DNA of 64,000 nt from SZUA-36 sp963801195. Lineage in GTDB: Bacteria > Pseudomonadota > Gammaproteobacteria > Xanthomonadales > SZUA-36. Below the pieces are notes generated by a model. The model made no database searches. It saw only the letters and a list, made by a program, of their open reading frames with translations, and was not told where the DNA came from. The DNA is taken from the NCBI GenBank assembly GCA_963801195.1, contig CAWDDX010000007.1:1426001-1490000 (forward strand), given 5' to 3'. Below, one piece after another: positions 9,106-17,607 of this stretch (position 1 is the stretch's first letter; each line of letters begins with the position of its first letter). A program made the position numbers and the translations under genes.

Positions 9106-9960
9106 TTACCGGTTATTGCGTTGGTTGAGAAAAATCAGCCGTTCAAAAAGATGTACATCCTGCTCGTTCTTCAGCAAGGCGCCATGCATCGGCGGCAGCG
9201 ATTTACGCCGGTCATCACTGGCCAGCGCGTCCGCGGGTATGTCCTCGGCGAGCAACAGCTTCAGCCAGTCCAGCAACTCCGAGGTCGACGGCTTTTTCTT
9301 CAGACCGGGCACCTCGCGTAACTCGTAAAACGCATTCAGGGCTTCGCTCAGCAGTTCTTTTTTAAGACCCGGGTAATGGACGTCGACGATAGCCTGCATC
9401 GTCTCCTTGTCAGGGAAACGGATATAGTGGAAAAAGCAGCGGCGCAGGAACGCATCCGGCAGTTCCTTTTCGTTGTTGCTGGTAATCACGATGATCGGCC
9501 GGTGTTTCGCGACGACGGTCTGGCGGGTTTCGTAAACGTAGAACTCCATTTTATCGAGTTCACGCAGCAGGTCGTTGGGGAACTCGATATCGGCCTTGTC
9601 GATCTCGTCGATCAGCAACACCGGCTGAACGTCCTGCTCGAAGGCCTCCCAGACCGGTCCCTTGACGATGTAATTGGCGATATCGTGCACCTTTTCGTCA
9701 CCGAGCTGGGAGTCCCGCAAGCGGGCGACGGCATCGTACTCGTAGAGTCCCTGTTGCGCCTTGGTGGTCGACTTGATGTGCCATTGCAGCAATGGACATT
9801 GCAGCCCGCGAGCGATTTCTTCCGCCAACTGTGTTTTGCCGGTACCCGGCTCTCCCTTGATCAGTATCGGGCGGCCCAGCGTGACGGCTGCATTGACGGC
9901 GGTGGTTAAATCATCGGTTGCGACATAGCGGTCGGTACCGGAAAAGCGTGAATCGGACAT
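9106..9960 (-). CDS. MoxR-family AAA+ ATPase
   Basis: A 284-residue AAA+ ATPase with Walker A GEPGTGKT (residues 36-43), Walker B VLLIDEID (114-121), sensor 1 around ITSNNEKELP and an arginine-finger region DAFLRRC. MoxR ATPases work with VWA proteins as chaperones. The VWA gene follows immediately on the same strand, which supports a two-gene operon. No dehydrogenase structural gene of the CO, methanol or nitric-oxide type lies beside it, so the target must be elsewhere. Confidence 0.92.
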   Translation of the reverse strand: MSDSRFSGTDRYVATDDLTTAVNAAVTLGRPILIKGEPGTGKTQLAEEIARGLQCPLLQWHIKSTTKAQQGLYEYDAVARLRDSQLGDEKVHDIANYIVKGPVWEAFEQDVQPVLLIDEIDKADIEFPNDLLRELDKMEFYVYETRQTVVAKHRPIIVITSNNEKELPDAFLRRCFFHYIRFPDKETMQAIVDVHYPGLKKELLSEALNAFYELREVPGLKKKPSTSELLDWLKLLLAEDIPADALASDDRRKSLPPMHGALLKNEQDVHLFERLIFLNQRNNR

Positions 9961-10014
9961 GGATGACGGCCTGTGGCTAAAACCCCGATTTTAACCGCAA
10001 ATCCAAACGGACGA

Positions 10015-11148
10015 CTAATAACCCCGCTCGATATCCACGACCGAAAGCATCGGCTCGCCATTGACGTAACGCCGGAGGTTTTCCTTGACCATCAGATACA
10101 GGCGGTCACGGCCCCTGTCTGATCGCCCGGCGACATGCGGTGTAATGATCACCCGTGGCATCGTCCAGAGCGGATGCCCCCTGGGCAACGGTTCCGGATC
10201 GGTCACATCGAGACCGGCGCCGGCAATGGAGCCGGATTTCAACGCCGCCACGAGGTCATCGGTCACCGTGCTGGCGCCGCGGCCCACACTGATGAAATAG
10301 GCTTCGGGTTGCATCGCGGTAAAAAACGCCGCATTGAAAATACCCTGGGTCTTATCGGTCAAAGGAACCGTGTTGATCACCACATCCGCACGTGTCGCCA
10401 GTTCGTGCAATTCATCGGGCAGGCCGACGTACTCCACATATTCCGGTCCTTCACGGCGGCTGTTGCGGATCGCAATGACCTGCATGCCGAGGCCGTGACC
10501 GCGCATGGCCACTTGGGTGCCGATTCCGCCCAGGCCGACGACCAGCAGGGTGCGGCCTGCGAGTTCCATGTGGTCGTTCCTGTTGAGCTCTGTTTCCCGC
10601 AGCCACTCGCCTTTCAACTGGTTGGCATAATAGATATCCAGACCCCGCGCCAGCATCATCATCATGGCGACCGCGTGCTCCGCCAGTGCCGGTGAACCGA
10701 TTTTCTGGCCGTTGGTGAGCAGTTTGTTACCCTTGTGCATACCAGGGTTTTCAACACACCATTCAACACCGGCGCTATAAACCTGTATCCAAAACAGTTC
10801 AGGCGCAGCGGATAAAATTTCCTCGTCACACATACCCAGCACGGCCTGGGTGTCGGCGGCTTCGGCCACTGCCTGCTCCAGGCTGTCAACCTCGATGAAT
10901 TCGACCCCCGGGGCAATCGCCCGGAGTTCTTCCACCTGGTCCGGCCTGCCCGCTCTGACGATGATTTTTTTGGGTGGACTCCAGCCTGGAAGGTCGCGTG
11001 AGGCCGTTGCCGATTCACGCAGACCCAGTTGTTCTATCAAGACCTGGACAGCCGGGTCCGGCGTGGAAACACTGGCCGGAGGAGGCGTGTCGGCCAGTAC
11101 ACTTACCGGCAAAAAAAACAAAACACATGACACTATATATTTGAACAC
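10015..11148 (-). CDS. exported D-2-hydroxyacid dehydrogenase-like protein
   Basis: NAD(P)-dependent D-isomer 2-hydroxyacid dehydrogenase fold. It has the Rossmann motif GLGGIGTQVAMRG, the substrate Arg in VGRGAS, the Glu in DVTDPEPLP and the catalytic His in ITPHVAGRSD. The frame is open to 11253, but I place the start at one of two adjacent GTG codons (11148 or 11151), because GGGAG lies 6-9 nt upstream and the product then begins with a Sec-like signal (FKYIVSCVLFFLPVSVLA). A signal peptide on an NAD enzyme is unusual. A monotopic anchor is the alternative. Confidence 0.8.
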   Translation of the reverse strand: MFKYIVSCVLFFLPVSVLADTPPPASVSTPDPAVQVLIEQLGLRESATASRDLPGWSPPKKIIVRAGRPDQVEELRAIAPGVEFIEVDSLEQAVAEAADTQAVLGMCDEEILSAAPELFWIQVYSAGVEWCVENPGMHKGNKLLTNGQKIGSPALAEHAVAMMMMLARGLDIYYANQLKGEWLRETELNRNDHMELAGRTLLVVGLGGIGTQVAMRGHGLGMQVIAIRNSRREGPEYVEYVGLPDELHELATRADVVINTVPLTDKTQGIFNAAFFTAMQPEAYFISVGRGASTVTDDLVAALKSGSIAGAGLDVTDPEPLPRGHPLWTMPRVIITPHVAGRSDRGRDRLYLMVKENLRRYVNGEPMLSVVDIERGY

Positions 11149-11362
11149 CACAGAGCACTCCCATGATTGTAGAAAGGATATTATCAGTTTCGGGTCCGTA
11201 TCTGTAACACCTGACGTTGTAATGCTCTGCCAGACACCTGTCTGATGCTGCATGGGCTTGCCGATTGGTGTAACGTTGAGCAGCGGTAGCTTGCCCTGTC
11301 CAGATTCAATCAGGGTAACACCGGGCAGGAAACATCAACTATTCCGTAACACTGAAATTGAA

Positions 11363-11752
11363 ATGGATAAACCCACCATCAAACGCTGGACCAAAATCAG
11401 CCTGCGCACGCTGCACCTGCTCGCCGTGGCCGGTGTTGGTGGCGGAATCTGGTTTGGCCTCGAACGGGACCTGTGGGTCAACTACTGGTGGCTGGCGCTG
11501 GTAAGTGGCGGGTTATTGATGCTGATCGATATCGTTTCAAATCCGGTATGGGTTGTACAGGTGCGCGGCCTGGCTATCTTTCTGAAACTGATCCTGCTGG
11601 TGCTCCTGGGCAGGTATGCCTCCCTGGACGGTTTGTTGTTGACCTTCATCATTGTCATTTCCGCTGTCATTTCACACGCGCCCGGCAAGCTCAGGTACTA
11701 CTCGGTCTACCATGGAAAACAAATAGTATCTCTTAATGATACAAAAGGTTAG
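11363..11752 (+). CDS. small integral membrane protein of unknown function
   Basis: A 129-residue hydrophobic protein from ATG 11363; the frame is open upstream to 11252, but that part is not membrane-like. It has about four transmembrane segments (roughly residues 14-30, 38-56, 64-82 and 84-102) and a short polar C-terminal tail. The loop containing NPVWVVQVRG and the end APGKLRYYSVYHGK look conserved-hypothetical in style, but I do not recognise the family. It is divergent from the dehydrogenase gene, with about 210 nt between them that must hold both promoters. Confidence 0.6.
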   Translation: MDKPTIKRWTKISLRTLHLLAVAGVGGGIWFGLERDLWVNYWWLALVSGGLLMLIDIVSNPVWVVQVRGLAIFLKLILLVLLGRYASLDGLLLTFIIVISAVISHAPGKLRYYSVYHGKQIVSLNDTKG

Positions 11753-11801
11753 CTTGTATAGTTGATGTTTTGAATTCAATATATGAAACACACCAATTGT
11801 C

Positions 11802-12746
11802 CTACAACAACTTTCCGACGGACAGTGCACAGGCTTTCTCATAGGCGAGGGCGGCCAGCGCGAGGTCACCCACGGCCACCGATCTGAATATGAAGGCGGT
11901 ACGCTCCGCCGCCCCGCACCGTCCGCTCACCCTGCCACTGACCAGTTGCGTAATATCACCATCGATCAGGAAGGGATCGAGCATGGGTTCCGGCATGGCT
12001 GCCTCCTGTTTGCGGTCGTCGATAATGATCCGGTCAAATACACGCATGCTGCCCGCCTTCCAAGGCAGCGCGAGGTCGGTGGAGGACAGGAAGACGCCGG
12101 GTTTCAGCCAGTCACCATCCAGAAACGGCTCAATCTTTGGCACAAGCGGAATGGTGGTCACGACAAGATCGGCAGCCAAAACCGCTTCCCGGGCGCTGTC
12201 GCTCGCAATGGCCTTCAGACCTAAATCCGTGGCAGCCCGGCACAAATCATCCCTGTTTTTCGCGCCACGGCCAAACGCGTGCACCTCGCGCAAAGGGAAC
12301 AGGTCGGAAAGGGCCTGCAGGTGACTGCGCGCCTGCACACCGCAACCAATCAATGCCAGCACCTTTGATTCCGCATTGGCCAGGCGTTTGGCCACCAGCG
12401 CGCTGGCACCGGCGGTACGCAATGCTGTTACCCAGTTGCCATCCAGCACCGCGACGGGAAGCCCGCTGGCGCTGTCCATCAGCGTGATGGAAGAATTGAT
12501 CGCGCTGCGGCCGTGTTCGGGGTTTCGCGGATGGATCATCAGGGCCTTCACCGCCATGAACGGCGGATCATCGGCAGCCGCCAGGGTCGCCATCATGTAA
12601 CGGTCGTCAGCCATTGAAACATTGGTTTTCGGGGCGATCCAGGCCCTGCCGTGCGTCTCAGCCGTGATCAGGTGCTCCATGCATGCGACGACTTCTTGCG
12701 TCGTCACACCCAGGCTTTCCAGGTCCGTGCCAGACAGAAAGATCAC
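11802..12746 (-). CDS. ornithine cyclodeaminase/mu-crystallin family, probable delta1-pyrroline-2-carboxylate reductase
   Basis: A 314-residue protein with the family's NAD-binding segment LALIGCGVQARSHLQAL (about residues 133-149), an active-site Lys in MAVKALMIHP and an Asp in STDLALP. The family includes ornithine cyclodeaminase, alanine dehydrogenase and ketimine reductases. It begins 4 nt after a proline-racemase-family gene on the same strand. That pairing is the known one for trans-3-hydroxy-L-proline breakdown: dehydratase, then reductase of pyrroline-2-carboxylate to proline. The reductase role is inferred from this context. Confidence 0.82.
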   Translation of the reverse strand: MIFLSGTDLESLGVTTQEVVACMEHLITAETHGRAWIAPKTNVSMADDRYMMATLAAADDPPFMAVKALMIHPRNPEHGRSAINSSITLMDSASGLPVAVLDGNWVTALRTAGASALVAKRLANAESKVLALIGCGVQARSHLQALSDLFPLREVHAFGRGAKNRDDLCRAATDLGLKAIASDSAREAVLAADLVVTTIPLVPKIEPFLDGDWLKPGVFLSSTDLALPWKAGSMRVFDRIIIDDRKQEAAMPEPMLDPFLIDGDITQLVSGRVSGRCGAAERTAFIFRSVAVGDLALAALAYEKACALSVGKLL

Positions 12747-12750
12747 CGGC

Positions 12751-13785
12751 TCACTCCGCCGTCGCAGGCCAGGTATCCGCGACCCGGTAGCCCTCGGGCC
12801 ACGGGTCGTCCGGGTCCAGCATCAGCTGATGGGTGCCGGTGATCCATGCGCGACCGGAAACCGTGGGCACAATCGCGGCTTTTCCATCCAGAGACGTCGT
12901 TGACTCGATGCCACAGACAAATTCCGAGCCGATGATCGAAGCAGCCCGGTAGATATCCCCAACAACCATCCTGCCCTGTGCATGTAAAACCGCCATACGC
13001 GCCGAGCAACCCGTGCCGGTGGGCGAGCGATCGATCTTGCCCGGTCGGATCGCGACCGCGTTGACGCCGCTGAGCTCGCCGTTGACCTCAAGCAGTGGGC
13101 CGGTGAACTGGCAAAATGAAATATGATCCCAATCCGGATTCAGCGGGTGGCGAAATCCCAACTGTTCATTGGCGGCAGCGGTAATCCGGACACCGGTTTC
13201 CGCCAGCAAACGGGCGTTTTCGGGCGCGAGCGCGATACCGGTCTCCTCGCTATCGACGATCACGAAACTGTCGCCGCCATAGGCCGTATGCACCGTCAGC
13301 GTTCCGAGGCCGGGGACTTCGAGCGGAACGGCCAGTCGATCTACAAACGAAGCTACGTTGGTGATCGTGACACGTTCGACCTTGCCTTTTGCGCAAACGG
13401 CACGAACATTGACCAGGCCACCCGGGGCTTCCAGTACCAGGCTGGTTTCCGCGCCTGTAATCGGTATGATTCCGGTTTCCAGCAGCACGGTCGCCACGCA
13501 GATCGAATTGGAACCCGACATCGGCGGCGTGTCCTCGGGCTCCATGATGATCACGCCCATCTGCGCACGCTTATCCTTCGCCGGTACCAGCAAATTCACA
13601 TGTCTGAAAACCCCGCCGCGCGGCTCGTTCAGGACAAACCGGCGCAGGCTGCCGTCATTTTCGATGAAACAGCGCTGTTCCCACAGCGTTTCTCCGGGTG
13701 GCGGCGCGACCCCGCCGACGATCACGTCACCCACCTCGCCCTCGGCGTGGCAACTGACCACATGGATAACCCTGTCCGTTCTCAT
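12751..13785 (-). CDS. proline racemase family, probable trans-3-hydroxy-L-proline dehydratase
   Basis: A 344-residue protein. The start at 13785 is chosen because the family N-terminus (RVIHVVSCHAEGEVGDVI) begins there; the frame runs on to 13914 without homology. At the first catalytic position the usual MCGHG is replaced by MSGSNSIC (Ser90), and the second site reads RSPTGTGC, with Thr instead of Cys. Thr at the second site is the mark of hydroxyproline dehydratases rather than racemases or epimerases. The reductase-like gene that follows supports hydroxyproline catabolism. Ser at the first site differs from the Cys/Thr pair of characterised dehydratases. Confidence 0.82.
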   Translation of the reverse strand: MRTDRVIHVVSCHAEGEVGDVIVGGVAPPPGETLWEQRCFIENDGSLRRFVLNEPRGGVFRHVNLLVPAKDKRAQMGVIIMEPEDTPPMSGSNSICVATVLLETGIIPITGAETSLVLEAPGGLVNVRAVCAKGKVERVTITNVASFVDRLAVPLEVPGLGTLTVHTAYGGDSFVIVDSEETGIALAPENARLLAETGVRITAAANEQLGFRHPLNPDWDHISFCQFTGPLLEVNGELSGVNAVAIRPGKIDRSPTGTGCSARMAVLHAQGRMVVGDIYRAASIIGSEFVCGIESTTSLDGKAAIVPTVSGRAWITGTHQLMLDPDDPWPEGYRVADTWPATAE

Positions 13786-13824
13786 AATGCAGGCCCGCGT
13801 GACAATGCTGTAAACTTCCAGCAG

Positions 13825-14451
13825 ATGATACCAATTCTCTATTCTTTCCGCCGGTGTCCTTACGCAATACGCGCCAGGATGGCCCTGACCTATGCCAATG
13901 TGGCGTTTGAACACCGCGAGATACTACTCCGCAACAAACCCCGGTCGATGCTGCAGGCATCACCGAAGGGCACCGTACCGGTGCTGGTATTGCCCGGCGG
14001 GCGGGTGATCGACGAAAGCTTTAACGTGATGCGCTGGGCGCTGACCCAAAGCGACCCGGACCAATGGTGGCGGGATAAACTGGAACAGCAAACCAAAAGC
14101 CTGGTTGATGAGAACGACGGCGTATTCAAGAAACACCTCGACCGTTACAAGTATGCCGATCGCTACCCCGAACAACCGCAATCGCACTATCGTCAAGCGG
14201 CGGAAAATTTTCTCCATGAACTGGAGCAAGGGCTGGCTGACACCCGCCACCTTGTGGCAGACAGGATGACCTTTGCCGACGTGGCAATATTCCCCTTTAT
14301 CCGCCAGTTCGCTTTTGTCGACAAACCCTGGTTCGAGCAGGCGCCCTACCCCCGGCTACGCGCCTGGTTGCAAGGGTTCCTGGATTCGGAATTGTTTATA
14401 CATGTCATGGCGAAATACCCGCTGTGGCGCGAGGAGCAAACCAATGACTGA
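13825..14451 (+). CDS. glutathione S-transferase family protein
   Basis: A 208-residue GST-like protein. It has an N-terminal thioredoxin fold with CPYAIRARMAL (Cys at about residue 11 in SFRRCPY), then the cis-Pro region KGTVPVLVL, the glutathione-contact motif DESFNVMRWAL, and an all-helical C-terminal domain with a TFADVAIFPFIRQF motif. The start at ATG 13825 fits the fold; the frame is open far upstream but overlaps the divergent racemase-family gene. It overlaps the following crotonase gene by 8 nt, so the two are probably co-translated. Confidence 0.87.
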   Translation: MIPILYSFRRCPYAIRARMALTYANVAFEHREILLRNKPRSMLQASPKGTVPVLVLPGGRVIDESFNVMRWALTQSDPDQWWRDKLEQQTKSLVDENDGVFKKHLDRYKYADRYPEQPQSHYRQAAENFLHELEQGLADTRHLVADRMTFADVAIFPFIRQFAFVDKPWFEQAPYPRLRAWLQGFLDSELFIHVMAKYPLWREEQTND

Positions 14452-15250
14452 ACCCTGCGTTACCCTGAGCAAACAGGACAACATTGCCTATGTCACGCTC
14501 AACCGCGCCGAAAAACGCAATGCCCTCGACATGGCGATGTTCAGGTCCATCGATGACATCTCACGCCAATTACGCAAGGACCGGGAAATACGCGCCGTTA
14601 TCGTGCAGGCGAACGGTGAGGACTTTTGCAGCGGTCTTGACATCAAGTCCATGATGGGCCAAAGATCATCCATCATTGCCCTGTTGGCGAAATGGTTGCC
14701 CGGCAGGGCCAACCTTGCACAACGGGTGTCATATAACTGGCGCCGAATCCCGGTGCCGGTGATCATGGTGATACAGGGGCGCTGTTGGGGCGGCGGATTA
14801 CAGATCGCACTCGGCGCCGATTTCAGGTTTGCCACCCCAGATGCGAGCTTCTCCATCATGGAAGGAAAATGGGGCCTGATCCCCGACATGGGCGGCAACC
14901 TGGCGCTGCGCGAACTCGTCAGCAAAGACGTCGCCATGCGCCTGGCCATGACCGCCGAGGTCATCAGTGCGCAAACGGCGCTGGAATGCGGCCTGATCAG
15001 TGACGTCATCGAAGACCCGAAGCAACGGGCAAAACAATTTTCCGACCAGATTAGCGAGCGTTCACCGGACGCGGTCGCCGCGATCAAAAAGCTCTACCGG
15101 CAAAACTGGTTCAGGGCCGACTGGATCATGCTCGCCAAGGAGAGTTTTTACCAGGTCAGAATACTGCTCGGTAAAAACCAGAACAGGGCTGTGAAGAAGC
15201 AGTTTGCTTCTGATAAAAATATAAAGTATTTTAATAGAAATAATTGGTAA
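14444..15250 (+). CDS. enoyl-CoA hydratase/isomerase (crotonase) family protein
   Basis: A 268-residue crotonase-fold protein starting at ATG 14444, inside the GST stop. It has the oxyanion-hole segments FCSGLDI and GRCWGGGLQIALGAD. In FSIMEGKWGLIPDMGG a Glu sits at the position of Glu144 of rat hydratase, but the second catalytic Glu position (usually AMEMVLTG) reads AMRLAMTA. That argues against a classic beta-oxidation hydratase and for an isomerase, hydrolase or other member. The C-terminus is followed by about 100 AT-rich nt before the convergent glycosyltransferase gene. Confidence 0.85.
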   Translation: MTEPCVTLSKQDNIAYVTLNRAEKRNALDMAMFRSIDDISRQLRKDREIRAVIVQANGEDFCSGLDIKSMMGQRSSIIALLAKWLPGRANLAQRVSYNWRRIPVPVIMVIQGRCWGGGLQIALGADFRFATPDASFSIMEGKWGLIPDMGGNLALRELVSKDVAMRLAMTAEVISAQTALECGLISDVIEDPKQRAKQFSDQISERSPDAVAAIKKLYRQNWFRADWIMLAKESFYQVRILLGKNQNRAVKKQFASDKNIKYFNRNNW

Positions 15251-15356
15251 TTTATTGTTATATATAATATTGATACAAGTTTATAAAGTTGCAGTAAGAC
15301 TCTCAGAATCAATATTTTTAAATAATGATGATCCGACCCCAATTCAGACAGGCTGG

Positions 15357-16361
15357 CTAACGATGCAGTAGCCGCTGGCAGGCATCGAGTACCTGCCCCG
15401 GTGTGATCTCCGACATGCATCGATTGAATGAACACTTTTTCTGCAGGGGGGTGTTGACGCAGGGTTGGCAATCCACACCACTGGTCAGCACGCTATTTGG
15501 CACCGTTTGGGAGTACGGACCTGTCAATGCCGGATTGGTGGGTCCAAACAACGCAACCACGGGTGTGCCGAGAGCCGTGCCGAGGTGCATGGTGCCGGTG
15601 TCCACCGTCACCAGTGCCGCGGCGTGTTTCAGCGCCGCTAACAGGGTTTGCAGGGAACTGCCAAACAGGGAGTAAACGTAAGGTTTTTCCAAAAGGCTGG
15701 CAAAATGTACCTGCTCGGTGGTTGTGCCATTTATAAGAACGGATAAACCGGTTGCAGCATGGAGCGATTCGACGAGTGTCTGCCAGTACACCATTGGCCA
15801 GCCACGGTGACTCCGGTAGCCGGGGCGCAGGACACCCGAGAATCCCGGGTTGATGACAACATAGGCTGAACCCGCCGCCACCGGCAACGCTGTGGCATCG
15901 ACTTCGATGCTCAACGAGGTCCCGGCTGCAGCGGTGACTTCCGGCCCCAGCAACGCGGCATAAATAGATTTCTCGGTGTCCACGCAGTGCCGTCCGGGCC
16001 GGTGGCTTGGCTCGATCAATGGCCGGCCACAGAATTCGCGGTGATGGACAAAACGGATAAAGTCATCGCATTCGCTGCCACATTCGAGATTGATGACGAG
16101 GTCATAGGGATGTTCACGGGAATGGCGTTCGAGCGCCCGCTTGCCACGATGCAGACGCCATGACGCGCTGCGGTGCGCGATCGGAAAAACCCGGCTGATA
16201 CGCTGATCCATTTCGAGGATGCGCGACGGGCCACCGGGACTGGCGGCAAAATCGATCGCGACATCAGTAGCATGGCTACGTTGCAGAACCCCGATGACCG
16301 GTGTCGCCAGGATGGTATCGCCAAGCCGGCCGATACGGACTACAAGAACGCGTTGCATCAC
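15357..16361 (-). CDS. glycosyltransferase family 9 (heptosyltransferase-like)
   Basis: A 334-residue GT-B glycosyltransferase of the LPS heptosyltransferase family. It has an N-terminal VLVVRIGRLGDTILATPVI and a C-terminal nucleotide-sugar site TVDTGTMHLGTALGTPVVAL followed by FGPTNPALTGPY. The C-terminus has a Cys-rich stretch (CQPC...KKC...RCM) seen in several family members. It overlaps the upstream PPK2 gene by 4 nt (GTG start at 16361, with an ATG at 16358). It probably adds a sugar to lipopolysaccharide or another glycan; the acceptor is unknown, and it lies outside any LPS cluster. Confidence 0.87.
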   Translation of the reverse strand: MMQRVLVVRIGRLGDTILATPVIGVLQRSHATDVAIDFAASPGGPSRILEMDQRISRVFPIAHRSASWRLHRGKRALERHSREHPYDLVINLECGSECDDFIRFVHHREFCGRPLIEPSHRPGRHCVDTEKSIYAALLGPEVTAAAGTSLSIEVDATALPVAAGSAYVVINPGFSGVLRPGYRSHRGWPMVYWQTLVESLHAATGLSVLINGTTTEQVHFASLLEKPYVYSLFGSSLQTLLAALKHAAALVTVDTGTMHLGTALGTPVVALFGPTNPALTGPYSQTVPNSVLTSGVDCQPCVNTPLQKKCSFNRCMSEITPGQVLDACQRLLHR

Positions 16362-17194
16362 CAGACTTCCGGCACGAACTCCTGGTCTTCTATCGGTGGC
16401 CGCACGTAGCCGAACGCCGGCTTGGGCCGCTCCGTCAATTCAATATGCCGGGGCGTTAAGTCCTGGTAATCGACGAGGCTCAGCAAATGCGAGATACAGT
16501 TCAGGCGGGCGTGTTTTTTGACGTCTGAATTAACCACGTACCAGGGCGCCTGCTTGATATCGGTATGGGCAAACATGACGTCCTTGGCGATCGAGTACTC
16601 CTGCCATTTCTTTCTTGACTCGAGGTCCATGGGGCTCAGTTTCCAGCGCTTGGTCAGGTCCTTCAGCCGCCCCTGGAAACGTCTTTCCTGTTCCCTGTCA
16701 CTGACTGAAAACCAGTACTTGACCAGCAGGATACCGCTGCGCACCAGCATGCGCTCAAATTCCGGGCACGAACGCATAAACTCTTCATGTTCCTCTTCGG
16801 TGCAAAAACCCATGACTTTTTCCACGCCGGCACGGTTATACCAACTGCGGTCCATGATGACCATTTCTCCGGCGGCGGGCAGATGGGCGGCGTAACGCTG
16901 AAAATACCATTGGGTCTTCTGCCGGTCGGTGGGCGCCGGTAACGCCGCCACCCTGCAGGTCCTGGGATTGAGGGGCTCGGTTATTCGCTTGATCGTTCCG
17001 CCCTTGCCCGCGGCATCCCGGCCTTCGAATATGACGACGATCTTCAGCCCTTCGTGCCTGATCCACATCTGCAGCTTGACCAGTTCAACCTGCAAGCGCG
17101 CCAGTTCACGTTCGTACACACTGGATTTAATGGTTCCCTTGCTGGTGTAATTCTCACCTGACCGGACCGGCGTACCGGCTGATTTCTTCGCCAT
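16358..17194 (-). CDS. ppk2: polyphosphate kinase 2 (PPK2)
   Basis: A 278-residue single-domain PPK2 that makes NTP from NDP and polyphosphate, or the reverse. It has Walker A GRDAAGKGGTIKRI, Walker B MDRSWYNRAGVEKVMGF and the lid-module arginines in VSDREQERRFQGRL. The length fits class I. It is the first gene of a two-gene unit with the GT9 gene. Upstream on this strand lies a MITE-like element (17238-17445), so its promoter is close to or inside that repeat. Confidence 0.93.
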   Translation of the reverse strand: MAKKSAGTPVRSGENYTSKGTIKSSVYERELARLQVELVKLQMWIRHEGLKIVVIFEGRDAAGKGGTIKRITEPLNPRTCRVAALPAPTDRQKTQWYFQRYAAHLPAAGEMVIMDRSWYNRAGVEKVMGFCTEEEHEEFMRSCPEFERMLVRSGILLVKYWFSVSDREQERRFQGRLKDLTKRWKLSPMDLESRKKWQEYSIAKDVMFAHTDIKQAPWYVVNSDVKKHARLNCISHLLSLVDYQDLTPRHIELTERPKPAFGYVRPPIEDQEFVPEVW

Positions 17195-17237
17195 GAATAT
17201 TCCTCACTTGGCTGACACGCTGAATAATTATTAGTCT

Positions 17238-17445
17238 AGCAGTCTGTCGGACTTGACCGATCTTCGCCAGGGCAAGGTGAATTGATGCGCAGCATCAAGA
17301 GAGGGTGCCCTGGGGTAAAAGCCGATTTGAGCCAGATTTTTCGATCTTTTAAGGCGAATAGCACCGCTATTTAACGAAAAAGATCGGGAAATCTGGCCAA
17401 ATTCGGATTTTCCGCAGTAGATCATGTTAAGTCCGACAGACTGCT
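17238..17445 (+). repeat. MITE-like palindromic element, copy A
   Basis: A 208-nt element with perfect 17-bp terminal inverted repeats (17238-17254 and 17429-17445; core AGCAGTCTGTCGG). Inside, AGATTTTTCGATCTTTT pairs imperfectly with AAAAGATCGGGAAATCT, and AATAGC/GCTATT forms a small central hairpin. It shares most of its length with copies at 43186-43400 and 53373-53626, but lacks the roughly 50-nt GACCACATGGATGTGG block found in those two. It fills most of the 413-nt gap between ppk2 and glcD; I see nothing else there. Confidence 0.88.
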
Positions 17446-17607
17446 GGTTCATAAACACTGGCATAAGGATACACCGGACGCGATACGATCTGCAGTGAAA
17501 AACAGGGTTGATCCATACAGGACGGACGTGCCCGGCAGTGTTTTTGAAGTAGAATGAATTTACGCCGCGCTTGATTAACAATTGCACCAGGTTCATCAGA
17601 GATATCA

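Noticed and set aside
15251..15356. AT-rich gap between convergent genes as a possible small gene or origin
   Set aside because: No frame, hairpin or repeated box; simply a 3'-3' spacer.
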